From contig NZ_BSOW01000009.1 of NCBI RefSeq assembly GCF_030160715.1, forward strand, positions 186,001 to 250,000: 64,000 nt of DNA, written 5' to 3'. Each line of letters starts with the position of its first letter. Position 1 is the stretch's first letter. The DNA is from Bradyrhizobium iriomotense (lineage in GTDB: Bacteria; Pseudomonadota; Alphaproteobacteria; Rhizobiales; Xanthobacteraceae). Positions 28,242 through 37,425 of the stretch are shown here, piece after piece. Position numbers and translations under genes: made by a program. The notes beneath the pieces are model-generated. The model worked only from the letters and a program-made list of their open reading frames with translations, was not told where the DNA came from and made no database searches.

Positions 28242-29246
28242 ATGGCTCAACTCGTTCAATGCCGCCTCGTCAACGAGCCGTTCGCCGATCCCGGACTGCT
28301 GGCTGATTTCAGGTTCGGACGGCGCGCCATGTTGTTCGACCTTGGCGATCTGTCTTCCCTGGCCAATCGGGAATTGCTGCGCGTCAGCAACGTCTTCGTC
28401 AGCCACCGTCACATGGATCACTTTGCCGGCTTCGATCAGTTGCTGCGGGTCAGGCATCATCAGCCGGGCCGTTTACGCGTGATCGGGCCGCCCGGTCTCA
28501 TCGCGGGCATCGCCGGCAAGCTGGCGTCCTATAGCTGGAATCTGCTCAACGAGGAGTCTCCGGACTTCGCGATCGCCGCCGCTGAATTCCGTGATGGCCG
28601 GCTCGGCGAGTGGACCGGCTTCTCCGCGAGACGGCAGTTTCATAGCTCGCCGATCGAAGAGCCACTCGTTGCACCGGGGCTGGTGTTTGCGGATGGCGAT
28701 CTCCGGATCGAGGCTGCGACCCTCGATCACGGGATTCCCTGCCTTGGATTTGCGTTGCAGGAGACCCAGCGAGTCAACGTCTGGACAGCCGGTCTCGCGC
28801 AGCTCGGCCTTGAGGTGGGCCCGTGGCTCAATGCGGCCAAGCGCGCGGTACGGATGGGCGCACACGAGGGCACGTTGATCGAGATCGACGGCGGCCGGGC
28901 GGTCCCGCTTGGAGAATTGACCCGGCGCGCACTCAAGGTCGCGCCCGGACAGCGCGTCGCCTACGTGACCGACGTCGTCTTCACCTCTGACAACGCGGAG
29001 AAGATCGTCGCGCTCGCACGCGGCGCCGATCATCTCTTCATCGAAGCGGCGTTTGCTGGGGACGATGCGCAACTTGCATCCGAGCGCCGTCATCTGACGG
29101 CCGCGCAGGCCGGATATCTCGCGCGCGAAGCGGGCGTGAAGCGGATGACCACGTTTCACTATTCTCCGCGTTATCTGGAGACGCCGGACCGGCTGCGAGA
29201 TGAGGCGGAGGCCGCGTTTGCCGGCCAATCTGCGCAGCCGGCCTGA
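28242..29246 (+). CDS. Metallo-beta-lactamase-fold hydrolase, RNase Z-like
   Basis: This 334-residue protein has the metal motif HRHMDH (residues 55-60, HxHxDH), a later Asp in YVTDVVF and a His in TTFHYSPRY, as in RNase Z/ElaC-like enzymes. An unusual feature is the long, divergent central part (about 90-190) compared with ~305-residue tRNase Z. It may mature tRNA 3' ends or be an RNase Z-like phosphodiesterase or hydrolase of other function. GGAGGAAGG lies just upstream of ATG 28242. Divergent from the Liv operon; no functional link is evident. Confidence 0.75.
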   Translation: MAQLVQCRLVNEPFADPGLLADFRFGRRAMLFDLGDLSSLANRELLRVSNVFVSHRHMDHFAGFDQLLRVRHHQPGRLRVIGPPGLIAGIAGKLASYSWNLLNEESPDFAIAAAEFRDGRLGEWTGFSARRQFHSSPIEEPLVAPGLVFADGDLRIEAATLDHGIPCLGFALQETQRVNVWTAGLAQLGLEVGPWLNAAKRAVRMGAHEGTLIEIDGGRAVPLGELTRRALKVAPGQRVAYVTDVVFTSDNAEKIVALARGADHLFIEAAFAGDDAQLASERRHLTAAQAGYLAREAGVKRMTTFHYSPRYLETPDRLRDEAEAAFAGQSAQPA

Positions 29247-29265
29247 GCGGCGTCGGGGCTCAGGA

Positions 29266-30366
29266 TCAACGCGCTTGCAGCAACGACGGATCGAGCGGCC
29301 GAAGCCGGGCAGGATCGAACGGCGTCAGATCGACGCTGCTTGCTGCGCCTTCAGTGACCAGTTCCGCCAGTGCTTCGCCGGTCGCGGGCGCATTGAGGAT
29401 GCCCCAGACATTGTGCCCGGTCGCAACGTAAAGGCCTTCGCTGTTCGGTACTCTGCCGATTAGCGGCAAGCCGTCTTGCGTGACCGGACGGAAGCAGGCC
29501 TGCCGCGCGATGATCCTGTCGGCGCGGAATGCTGGCGACAGCCTCTCGGAAACTGCCTGAAGGCGCGCGATTGCGTCCTGCTCGGGCACCACAGCGGCCG
29601 GGTCCAGCGGCAGCGGAGCGATGTCCGAGAACGCCGTGATGTGCGTGCTGCCGTCCGCTCGCGGGAAGACCTCGATCGAAACCGTCTCGCCGCCACTCTC
29701 ATGCTCCAGGAACAACGCATCGGCCGGAACGTCCGTGCCCGTGTCGTACACGATGCTCGGGCTTCGCTGGCCGTATACGGCAGGCAGCGTCATCCATTGG
29801 GCCGCGAGCAGCGACCATGGCCCCATGGCGATGACGACGGCATCCGCCTCGATGACGCTGCCCTCGATCTCGACACCCGTCACGGTCATTCCATCGGCAT
29901 CGCGCACGATGCCGGTGACACGTCCCTGGCGCAGCCTGGTGCCTTGCGCGAGCGCCGCGTTCATCATGGCCGAGGTGAATTTGCGCGGATGAACGATGGC
30001 CGTCGTATCCGTCGTGCCGAGCCGGTGCGCGATGACGACGCCGTTGGACAGCCAGCCGAGCGCGGAGGGCGCGTCGCGCTGCGCGTCATCGCCGGCAACG
30101 TAGCCGCCATAGGCGGTCATGCGGCGGTAGGCCCAATCGCCGGCGACCTCGTGAGGCAGTTGCGCGTGAAGGGTAAAGCTGCGCCGCGCCAGCGCATCGA
30201 GCGGCGTCCCGGCGCACCAGTCGCGTGCAAGGAAACCGCCGGCCTTGCCGGATGCGGCCGCGGCTATTTCGCTCCGTTCGACGACGGTGACGTCGATATC
30301 GCCGCGGCTGAGAAAATAAGCGGTGCAGGCGCCGATCACACCGCCGCCGCAAACGATAACGCGCAT
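29266..30366 (-). CDS. FAD-dependent amino-acid oxidase-like oxidoreductase (DAO family)
   Basis: This 366-residue protein begins MRVIVCGGGVIGACTAYFLSRG, a dinucleotide-binding GxGxxG motif at the extreme N-terminus. The C-terminal GHNVWGILNAPATGEALAELV closes the FAD site as in glycine/D-amino-acid oxidases and DadA. It probably oxidises an amine or amino acid in the cytoplasm. GGGAGA precedes ATG 30366. Proximity to the Liv operon is suggestive only. It is convergent with the RNase Z-like gene. Confidence 0.82.
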   Translation of the reverse strand: MRVIVCGGGVIGACTAYFLSRGDIDVTVVERSEIAAAASGKAGGFLARDWCAGTPLDALARRSFTLHAQLPHEVAGDWAYRRMTAYGGYVAGDDAQRDAPSALGWLSNGVVIAHRLGTTDTTAIVHPRKFTSAMMNAALAQGTRLRQGRVTGIVRDADGMTVTGVEIEGSVIEADAVVIAMGPWSLLAAQWMTLPAVYGQRSPSIVYDTGTDVPADALFLEHESGGETVSIEVFPRADGSTHITAFSDIAPLPLDPAAVVPEQDAIARLQAVSERLSPAFRADRIIARQACFRPVTQDGLPLIGRVPNSEGLYVATGHNVWGILNAPATGEALAELVTEGAASSVDLTPFDPARLRPLDPSLLQAR

Positions 30367-30640
30367 GGTCTCTCTCCCTTGGATAGATCCCCAGGCATCG
30401 ACAAGGCCGGAGAAGTTCCCTCTGAAGGGTCAGCGGTACTTCCGTAGTTCTCCGGACGTGAACATAGTTCCGCCTCCTCAGCCGCGTTAAAAGTGCGCAG
30501 TGCTGAGCAGCTGGCAGAAAAAAATCATTGACGTGCAGCTGCTGCCAATCCGTGGAAAGCCTCGCAGGCTCGAGAGCCAATGCGTGCCGTTGAGTGTCAG
30601 CTCGCCGCAGGGCGGATCGCATTTTAATACGGAGCACCGG
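30367..30640. other. Divergent gap, 274 bp
   Basis: No gene is seen. The frame of the next gene is open back to 30500, but those residues carry no feature. It should contain promoters for the leftward oxidoreductase and the rightward coiled-coil protein; I cannot point to specific boxes. Confidence 0.3.
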
Positions 30641-31486
30641 ATGAGTGTTACGCTGGACGACAGGCTCGCGGAAGGGCTCGCAAGCTTGGAGGAGCAGCTG
30701 TCAAACCTTGAACGCGAAGCGGGAGTTAGTCCTTCGGCCCGGCCGGCCAGCATGAAGTGGTTTCCAATCACCCAGGCAATGCTCGAGGTGGATTGGCGCT
30801 ATGTGGCTTTGGTCGGGTCTTTGTTGGCGGCATCCATTGGCGTGGCCGGCTTGTCGTGGTCGTCCTCCGTTGATCCGGCAATGAAGACTCCCCCAGACCC
30901 AGCGCTCCTGACACGCGGGGCGCCGGACGCGGTCGCGCCTGCTGCCGTTGCCCTGCGTTCCGAGTCGTCGCAGCAGCTCCAGCCGATGGCGCGCGATCTC
31001 GCGGCCTTGAGCCAAACGGTCGAACAGCTCAAGGCGAGGCAAGAACAATTGATCCGCGACAATGACGATCTGGCGAGCCAACTCAAGGCGAGTCGAGACG
31101 AAGCGACAAGCAACAAAAGTATCATCGATCAGATCAACGCCAACCAGATCCAGATGGCGCGCGAAAGCGCGACGCTTACCGAGCGGCTCAACGCAAGTCA
31201 GGAACAACTCGACCGCGTCATCGCCAAAGCTTCAGAGCCCAAAGCTTCAGAGCCCAAGGCTTCAGAGCCCAAGGCTTTAGAGCCCAAGCCTTCGGAGCGA
31301 GAGGCGATGTCCGAAGCGCCACCAAAGGTGAGTCCCGAGGAGCCAAAGGTGATGCCCAACATACCGCTGCCACGTCCGCGGCAGGCGGCCAATGTCGCCC
31401 AGATGCAAAAGCCGGCGCGAACCCCGGAGCGGTCGCAAGCCAAGAAGCCGCAATCGGTATTGGCATGGCCGTGGTCATCGCGCTAA
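30641..31486 (+). CDS. Membrane-anchored coiled-coil protein with KASEP tandem repeat
   Basis: This protein of 281 residues is of unknown function. An N-terminal cytoplasmic ~45 residues (DDRLAEGLASLEEQLSNLE) precede one transmembrane helix (about 48-65, VALVGSLLAASIGVAGLSW). A long Gln/Glu-rich coiled coil (about 105-195) follows. The tail has five copies of a 5-residue KASEP-like repeat and is Pro/Lys rich. ATG 30641 has GGAG 6 nt upstream. The layout suggests a periplasmic or envelope-spanning scaffold. Homologues annotated as hypothetical are common in bradyrhizobia, to my recollection. Confidence 0.65.
   Translation: MSVTLDDRLAEGLASLEEQLSNLEREAGVSPSARPASMKWFPITQAMLEVDWRYVALVGSLLAASIGVAGLSWSSSVDPAMKTPPDPALLTRGAPDAVAPAAVALRSESSQQLQPMARDLAALSQTVEQLKARQEQLIRDNDDLASQLKASRDEATSNKSIIDQINANQIQMARESATLTERLNASQEQLDRVIAKASEPKASEPKASEPKALEPKPSEREAMSEAPPKVSPEEPKVMPNIPLPRPRQAANVAQMQKPARTPERSQAKKPQSVLAWPWSSR
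31226..31300 (+). repeat. Five 15-bp tandem repeats within the coiled-coil gene
   Basis: Consecutive units at 31226, 31241, 31256, 31271 and 31286 follow the pattern AARGCTTCAGAGCCC. The first two are identical and the last is most diverged. They encode Lys-Ala-Ser-Glu-Pro. In-frame 15-bp units allow length change without frameshift. Confidence 0.9.
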
Positions 31487-31539
31487 GCCGCGCGGACCGA
31501 GTAAGCTGATTTGTGATTGCACGTCTCGCCAAACAATTC

Positions 31540-31564
31540 GGCGCCGGCGGGGCACGCCGGCGCC
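31540..31564. terminator. Hairpin between convergent genes
   Basis: A perfect 10-bp stem GGCGCCGGCG / CGCCGGCGCC with a GGGCA loop lies between the stops of the coiled-coil gene (31486) and the SMP-30 gene (31590). Its position fits a bidirectional terminator, although neither side has a strong T run. Confidence 0.55.
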
Positions 31565-31589
31565 TCGTCGTGATCCGACTCGCGCCGTT

Positions 31590-32825
31590 TCAGCCCGGCC
31601 CTGCGCCCTGTGTCGCGGTGTACACGGCATAGAGCGACTGGCTCGCGGCCATGAACAGGCGGTTGCGCTTGGGGCCGCCGAAGCAGACGTTGCCGCAGAC
31701 TTCCGGCAGGCGGATGCGGCCGAGCAGCTTGCCCTCCGGCGACCACACCGTCACGCCGCTATAGCCGACGGCGCGCCCGGCATTGCTGGAGGACCAGACA
31801 TTGCCGTTGACGTCGCAGCGCACACCATCAGGACCGCACTTCACCCCGTCGATCATGCAATCGGTGAAGAGCTTCTGGTTGGAAAGCTTGTTGTCGCTGC
31901 CGACGTCGAACACGTGGATGTCGCCCTTGCCGCCCGCGCCGGTATCGCCCGGTCCCTTGCCGGTCGAGACGACGTAGAGCTTCTTGAAGTCTTGCGAGAA
32001 GCAGAGACCGTTGGGATCGGGCACCTGATCCTCGGTGACCACGAGGTCGACGCGGCCGGATGGATCGATGCGATAGCAATTGGTCGGCAACTCGCGCTTG
32101 CCCGGTACGAAGCCGGCCGGCTGGCCGATCCGCGGATTGAGCTTGCCGCCGGCATTGCTCGGGCCGCCCGGGCCATCGGGCTCGCCCTCATAGAGCTGGC
32201 CGCCATAGGGCGGGTCGGTGAACCAGTAGCTGCCGTCGGGATGCGCGACGACGTCGTTCGGCGAGTTCAGCTTCTTGCCCTGATAGGAGTCGGCGAGCAC
32301 CGTGGCGGTGCCGTCGTGCTCGTAGCGCGTGACACGGCGGGTGAGATGCTCGCAGGAGAGCTGTCGGCCCTGGAAGTCGAAGGAGTTGCCGTTGGAGTTG
32401 TTGGACGGCATGCGGAACACGCTGACGCGGCCGTCGTCCTCGGTCCAGCGCATCTGCCTGTTGTTGGGAATGTCGCTCCACAGGAGATAGCGGCCCTGTC
32501 CGCTCCACGCCGGGCCCTCGGCCCACAACAGTCCGGTGTGAAGCCGCTTGATCGCGGTGTTGGGCTGCGCGAGATTTTCGAACGACGGATCGACCGCGAT
32601 GATGTCCGGGTCCCAGAAATAGGTAGTCGGTGCGCCGTTCGGGCCGAAGTCGCGCGGCGGCGTCGTGATCGTGGTCGGCGGCGCCGCCGGCGCATTCTGC
32701 GCCAGCGCGGCACCGGCGCCAGCCATTGTGGCGCCTGCAGCGATCGCAAGGCCGTGGACGAGTGATCGTCGTGAAAGCGTGGTGTCCGGATCGCGTTGTT
32801 CGGAATCGCACTGTTGGCGTGTCAT
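31590..32825 (-). CDS. Exported SMP-30/gluconolactonase-like protein
   Basis: This protein of 411 residues has a Tat-like leader (LSRRSLVHGLAIAAGATMAG, ending GAALA). A six-bladed propeller of the SMP-30 family follows: LLWAEGPAWSGQGRYLLWSDIPNN, LNSPNDVVAHPDGSYWFTDPPYGG, PNGLCFSQDFKKLYVVST. It resembles the cytoplasmic protein at 21022-21924 but has the exported leader and a ~30-residue insertion rich in Gly/Pro (about 225-260). ATG 32825 has GGAGGAAGCG upstream. Expected activity: periplasmic lactone hydrolysis. Confidence 0.85.
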   Translation of the reverse strand: MTRQQCDSEQRDPDTTLSRRSLVHGLAIAAGATMAGAGAALAQNAPAAPPTTITTPPRDFGPNGAPTTYFWDPDIIAVDPSFENLAQPNTAIKRLHTGLLWAEGPAWSGQGRYLLWSDIPNNRQMRWTEDDGRVSVFRMPSNNSNGNSFDFQGRQLSCEHLTRRVTRYEHDGTATVLADSYQGKKLNSPNDVVAHPDGSYWFTDPPYGGQLYEGEPDGPGGPSNAGGKLNPRIGQPAGFVPGKRELPTNCYRIDPSGRVDLVVTEDQVPDPNGLCFSQDFKKLYVVSTGKGPGDTGAGGKGDIHVFDVGSDNKLSNQKLFTDCMIDGVKCGPDGVRCDVNGNVWSSSNAGRAVGYSGVTVWSPEGKLLGRIRLPEVCGNVCFGGPKRNRLFMAASQSLYAVYTATQGAGPG

Positions 32826-33314
32826 CGCTTCCTCCCGGTGGGGTTCGCCGGCCGGTTGATCCCGGCCGAGCAACTTCAGGTTAGTCCGGTCCGCGGCCCG
32901 TTTCGAGAGCGACCGCCCCTTCAGCACGCGGAAAAAAAGCGTGCAGCGCAGGACGATATGATTTGGTCCAACAAATTCCGGTCACAAAGCTCTCGCGGCC
33001 GGATCATCCGCCGTGGTGCGATCGGCAGGAAGTTCCCGCATTCGGTAAGTGTCATTGACGTGTTGTCGTGGCGGTCTCAAGAAAAAAACAAGCTGGTCTA
33101 AAGCAAATATCTGATCGGGTTGCCGTCTTTTGGCGCTGTTCCGCCGACCAATGATGGAGGCAGCTCCTTCGACAGGCTCGGTATCGAACGAGCGAAAGAA
33201 CCAAGATCAAGCCTCGTATCGAGCCGCCAATGAGAACTCGGCGGGCCTCGGTGGTCCAAGGCGGCGACAGAATGGGCCTGTTCTGTGCAGCTTGGTCATC
33301 ACGATGGTGCTCAT
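32826..33314. other. 489-bp gap with no gene recognised
   Basis: Divergent gap between the SMP-30 gene and the binding-protein gene. Only a small inverted repeat GCACGC / GCGTGC (32924-32944) around an A-rich spacer is visible. The A+T content around 33040-33130 is higher than in the neighbouring genes, consistent with promoters. Open frames here have no family motifs. Confidence 0.35.
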
Positions 33315-34280
33315 ATGAGACGACGGGATTTCTTACGCTTTGTCGCCGGCGCCACGGCTTGGCCTGCCGTTGCGCGCGCGCAAGAAGCACGAAAGGTCTA
33401 TCATATCCATTGGTTGTCCACGGGCTCCGAACCGGATCCGTTCCTGGACGGATTCCGCGAGGGGCTGAGCGCGCTGGGATATGTCGAGGGCAAGAATGTC
33501 GCTCTCGAGAAACATTATGGAAATCCGGCGGCATTGCGCTCGGTCATCTCTGAATTGAGACGCGGGGACGTAGACCTTGCTGTGTCCAGCGGTCCCGCGA
33601 CGCGCGCAATGAAGACGGTCAAGGACATCCCCGTCCTGTTTGCCTTGAGCGGGGACCCCGTCGCGTTGGGCGTGGTCAAGAGCCTCGCACAACCCGGCAC
33701 TAATTTCACCGGCAGTACGTTTCTTTCACTCGAATTGGCGGGCAAGCGCGTCGAATTGCTCAAGGACATCTATCCAGGGCTGCGTAAGCTCGCAGTGCTC
33801 TCGAACACCGACCATCCCGGGGAACCGTCGGAATGGCGCGCCACGCTGCAGACGTGCACCGGACTCGGCATCAAGCCCACCTATATTCCTTTCGCCGGTG
33901 CAGGCGAGCTGGACAATGCGCTCGAAGAGGCGAGCGGTGAGGACGCCGATGCCATGCTCGTTTTTCCTGATGTCGTGACGATGGTCGACCGGGCGAAACT
34001 CGCGGAGTTCGCGCTGGCGCACCAGCTGCCTTTGATGTTCGGCTGGTCCGAGTATTGCGAAGCCGGTGGTCTCCTGAGCTACGGCGCCAATCAGCGTGCG
34101 ACCTACCGTTGGCTGGCGAGTTATGCCGACCGGATCCTGCGCGGCGAGGATCCTGCCGTTCTTCCCGTGATGCGGCCGGAAAAATTCGAACTGGTGATTA
34201 ATCTCAAGACAGCTCGGCTCCTGGGCATTGAGTTGGATACGTCCGCCATACTGTTTCGCGCCAACAAGGTCATCGCCTAA
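33315..34280 (+). CDS. ABC-type substrate-binding protein (TrpX/YtsP-like), paired with a cyclase
   Basis: This protein of 321 residues starts MRRRDFLRFVAGATAWPAVARAQ, a twin-arginine-type leader. The body belongs to the uncharacterised ABC-substrate-binding family: SEPDPFLDGFREGLSALGYVEGKNVALEKHYG, VLFALSGDPVALGVVKSLAQPGTNFTG, RVELLKDIYPGLRKLAVLSN. No permease or ATPase lies nearby. A class III cyclase gene begins 7 bp after its stop, so the two are probably cotranscribed and the binding protein may serve sensing rather than uptake. ATG 33315 was chosen for the leader. Confidence 0.82.
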   Translation: MRRRDFLRFVAGATAWPAVARAQEARKVYHIHWLSTGSEPDPFLDGFREGLSALGYVEGKNVALEKHYGNPAALRSVISELRRGDVDLAVSSGPATRAMKTVKDIPVLFALSGDPVALGVVKSLAQPGTNFTGSTFLSLELAGKRVELLKDIYPGLRKLAVLSNTDHPGEPSEWRATLQTCTGLGIKPTYIPFAGAGELDNALEEASGEDADAMLVFPDVVTMVDRAKLAEFALAHQLPLMFGWSEYCEAGGLLSYGANQRATYRWLASYADRILRGEDPAVLPVMRPEKFELVINLKTARLLGIELDTSAILFRANKVIA

Positions 34281-34287
34281 GATCGAG

Positions 34288-36093
34288 ATGTCGAAAGGGT
34301 CTGCGCAAAAATCCTGGCCTGGCTACCGTGGGAGAACGAACCCGCGTCGCTCCCTCTTTTACAAGTACTTCGTCACCCTGTTCGTCGCAGCTGTCGTGCC
34401 CCTCATCCTGGGCGCGGCGATCGAAGCATCGTTCGGCTATCGCGACCAGCGCCGCCACATCAGCGAGGTTCTCCAGGCCGAGGCTCGCGGGGCCGCGGGC
34501 AGAATAGAGGCCTTCACGGATGAAATACGCGACCAGCTGGGCTGGGTCGTGCAGTTTCCCTGGGTGCAGGGAGATGATGACCTGCACCGGGTCGACGCGT
34601 TACGCCTGTTGCAGCAGGTCCCGGCAATCGTCTCCGTTTCGCTGCTTGACGAAACAGGAACCGAGCGCGTCTTCGTGTCCAGGCTGCGTCTGAACAGGAC
34701 GGGCCGGGGCGTCGATATGTCTGCGGATCCCGCGGTCATCGGCGCGCGCGCCAATAAGGTCTGGTACGGTCCGGTACAGTATCAGCACGAGTCCGAGCCC
34801 TATATGAGGATCGCGGTTGCCGGAAATCTTCCGTCGGCTGGAGTTGCCGTTGCCGAGGTGAATCTGAAGCTGATCTGGGATGTCATTGCCGCGATCAGAA
34901 TCGGCAACACCGGCCACGCCATCGTGGTCGACGATTACGGTCGCCTGATCGCCCATCCCGACATCAGCCTGGTCCTGCGCGGACGTAGCGGCTCCGAGGA
35001 CTTCGGTCGGATCAAGCATCTCTTGGGCACCACGAGTGGGCGCGCGGTCCTGACCGGAGACAGGGGCAGTCCGGTGGTTGCGCTGTCGGTGCACGTTGCC
35101 GATGTCGGCTGGACGGTGATTGCGATGCAGCCCGTCCTGGAGGCGTTCGCATCGATCCGCGCCGCGTTGTGGCGGTCGGCGTTTCTTATCGCTCTCGGCG
35201 TGCTGACCGCGCTCGCGCTGGCCTATTGGCGGGCGAACCGAATGTCCGGCCCGATCAAGCAGTTGGAGGAGGGAGTTGAGAGGATCGGTACCGGACATTT
35301 CGACCATCGCATCAAGATCTCCAGTCGCGACGAATTGGAGCAGCTGGCCGTCCGATTCAACGAGATGGCTTCGGAGCTGGCGATCTCGCATCAGAAAACT
35401 GTCCGCATCGACCGATTGAAACAATTCCTCGCGCCGCAAGTCGCAGAACTCGTCGAGCATTCCGACGAGCTGCTCGAGGGGCAGCGCCGGGAAGTCGTCG
35501 CGGTGTTCGGTGATTTGCGTGGCTTCACCGCCTTCTCGGCACGCGCCGAGCCGGACGCCATCATGGCAGTCCTGCGGGAGTACTACGCAGCGGTCGGGGC
35601 CGTCACGACCCGCTATGAGGCGACGCTGATCCGCTTTGCCGGCGACGGAGTGATGCTGCTCGTCAACGCGCCCGTTGCCTGCGACGACCCGGCGAACCAC
35701 GCTGTTCGGCTCGCGATCGACCTGCAGGTCGCTGTGCAGTCGGTTGCCGGAAAGTGGTGCGCCGCCGGCCACGCCATCGGTTTCGGTGTGGGTATCGCGA
35801 TGGGAATGGCAACGGTCGGTACCGTCGGCTATGAAGGTCGGCTCGACTACACCGCTTTGGGCAACGTCGTTAACCTGGCGTCCCGGCTGTGCGGCCTCGC
35901 AAAGGATGGGCAAATCCTGACCGATCCGGTCGTCGCCGAGGGAGTGAGAGACACCATTCCCCTTGCTTCGGTCGGAAAGCAGATCATCAAGGGATACGAT
36001 CAACCCTTGGAGATCTTTGCTGTCGCACAAACTGATACGCCTCCGAGGCGTCCGGATTCCGGGCCACGCCCGATGGTGTTCGAAGCCTTGTGA
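34288..36093 (+). CDS. Membrane class III adenylate/guanylate cyclase with sensor and HAMP domains
   Basis: This protein of 601 residues has TM1 about 24-46, a periplasmic sensor of Cache type about 50-295, TM2 about 297-318 and HAMP about 318-375. The catalytic domain spans 400-575. Metal Asp residues are visible in VFGDLRGFTAF (D409) and RFAGDGVMLL (D453). DYTALGNVVNLASRL supplies the base-recognition Asp/Thr and transition-state Asn/Arg. The usual base-recognition Lys four residues before D453 is Arg449 here. It makes a cyclic nucleotide in response to a periplasmic signal. ATG 34288 is 7 bp after the binding-protein stop. Confidence 0.87.
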   Translation: MSKGSAQKSWPGYRGRTNPRRSLFYKYFVTLFVAAVVPLILGAAIEASFGYRDQRRHISEVLQAEARGAAGRIEAFTDEIRDQLGWVVQFPWVQGDDDLHRVDALRLLQQVPAIVSVSLLDETGTERVFVSRLRLNRTGRGVDMSADPAVIGARANKVWYGPVQYQHESEPYMRIAVAGNLPSAGVAVAEVNLKLIWDVIAAIRIGNTGHAIVVDDYGRLIAHPDISLVLRGRSGSEDFGRIKHLLGTTSGRAVLTGDRGSPVVALSVHVADVGWTVIAMQPVLEAFASIRAALWRSAFLIALGVLTALALAYWRANRMSGPIKQLEEGVERIGTGHFDHRIKISSRDELEQLAVRFNEMASELAISHQKTVRIDRLKQFLAPQVAELVEHSDELLEGQRREVVAVFGDLRGFTAFSARAEPDAIMAVLREYYAAVGAVTTRYEATLIRFAGDGVMLLVNAPVACDDPANHAVRLAIDLQVAVQSVAGKWCAAGHAIGFGVGIAMGMATVGTVGYEGRLDYTALGNVVNLASRLCGLAKDGQILTDPVVAEGVRDTIPLASVGKQIIKGYDQPLEIFAVAQTDTPPRRPDSGPRPMVFEAL

Positions 36094-36217
36094 GGCCTGG
36101 CCTCCGCAGCATGGCGACGCAGGCTTGCCCGTTGACACGCGGCGGCAAAGACCTACGCTGCGCGCGATCTAAAACGAGACCGGCGGGCAAGCCGCGCAGA
36201 GAAGAGCAGCATTCATC

Positions 36218-37243
36218 ATGACTTCACAATCACAACTGCCGCGCCGCACACTTGGCCGGACCGGGCTTCAGGCCTCGGTCCTCGGCTTCGGGACCGCCCC
36301 GCTCGGCGACCTTTTCCTCAGGCTTGACGACCAGACGGCGATCGCCGCCGCGGAGCGGGCGTTCGAGCTTGGCGTCAATCTGCTCGACACCTCCCCGCTC
36401 TATGGCTACGGCCTGTCGGAGCACCGCTGCGGCACCGCGCTGCGGCGCGTGGCCCGCGAGGATGTCGTCCTCTGCACCAAGGTCGGCCGCTGGATGGACG
36501 CGTTTCACGCCCCGGAGAACCGGTCGGGCTTTGTCGGCGGCCAGCCGCACAAGGCCGTGGTCGACTATTCCTATGACGGCACGATGCGCTCGGTGGAGCA
36601 GTCGCTGCTGCGGCTCGGCACCGACCGGATCGACCTATTGCTGATCCACGATGTCGACGTCTGGACGCACGGTGCTGCCGCGATCGAAGACCGGTTTCGC
36701 GAGGCGATGTCCGGCGCCTATGTGGCGCTCGACAAGCTCCGCTCGGAGGGCGTGGTCGCAGGCATCGGGATCGGCGTGAACGAGGCCGACATGTGCGTGC
36801 GCTTTGCCAAAGCCGGCACGTTCGACGTCATGCTGCTGGCCGGGCGCTATTCGCTGCTGGAGCAGCCGGCGTTGAAGGAATTCTTGCCGCTGGCGGTGCA
36901 GCAGGGCATTGCCGTGCTGCTCGGCGGCGTCTTCAATTCGGGCATTCTCGCCACAGGTGCGGTCAAGGGCGCCAAATACAATTATCAGGACGCGCCGCCG
37001 GAGATTTTGGCGAAGGTCGCCGAGATCCAGCGCGTCTGCGAGGCCCATCGCGTCGCGCTGCCGACGGCCGCCGTGCACTTCGCGCTCGGCCATCAGGCGG
37101 TGGCGAGCGTGGTGCTGGGGGCGCATAGTCCGGAGGAGGTCGAGCGCAACGTGGCCGCGCTCACCACCAAGGTGCCGGGCGCACTCTGGGCCGACCTGAA
37201 AGCCGCGCGCCTGCTCGACGCGGATGCGCCGGTGCCCGGGTGA
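36218..37243 (+). CDS. Aldo/keto reductase (D-threo-aldose 1-dehydrogenase type)
   Basis: This 341-residue TIM-barrel enzyme has the catalytic tetrad Asp57 (LLDTSPLYGYG), Tyr62, Lys88 (LCTKVGR) and His144 (LLIHDVD). The sequence style (LYGYGLSEHRCG, AVVDYSYDGTMRSVEQSLLRLG) is that of L-fucose/D-threo-aldose dehydrogenases that oxidise aldoses to lactones with NAD(P). That would fit the two SMP-30 lactonases in the window, though they are not adjacent. It stands alone between the two sensor pairs. Confidence 0.83.
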   Translation: MTSQSQLPRRTLGRTGLQASVLGFGTAPLGDLFLRLDDQTAIAAAERAFELGVNLLDTSPLYGYGLSEHRCGTALRRVAREDVVLCTKVGRWMDAFHAPENRSGFVGGQPHKAVVDYSYDGTMRSVEQSLLRLGTDRIDLLLIHDVDVWTHGAAAIEDRFREAMSGAYVALDKLRSEGVVAGIGIGVNEADMCVRFAKAGTFDVMLLAGRYSLLEQPALKEFLPLAVQQGIAVLLGGVFNSGILATGAVKGAKYNYQDAPPEILAKVAEIQRVCEAHRVALPTAAVHFALGHQAVASVVLGAHSPEEVERNVAALTTKVPGALWADLKAARLLDADAPVPG

Positions 37244-37425
37244 GTTCGACGATGGCAAGGGTGGAGGTCAGATCGAGCCTCAGCGAGGCGAAACCGTCTG
37301 CAACTTGCCTGAACTCCAAATCCCTTCGCCGGCGGGATCGGGTCGAATGATCGCCGGGGTTCCCTTTAAGAAATCAATCATCACTCGCCACTATGGTTAC
37401 GACTATCTTCACGCCATGGTGTTGA

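Noticed and set aside
31226..31300. Possible CRISPR-like array
   Set aside because: Units are contiguous 15-bp copies without spacers and encode an in-frame KASEP peptide repeat.
34600..36138. Minus-strand open frame of 512 codons
   Set aside because: Shadow of the cyclase gene; no motifs.
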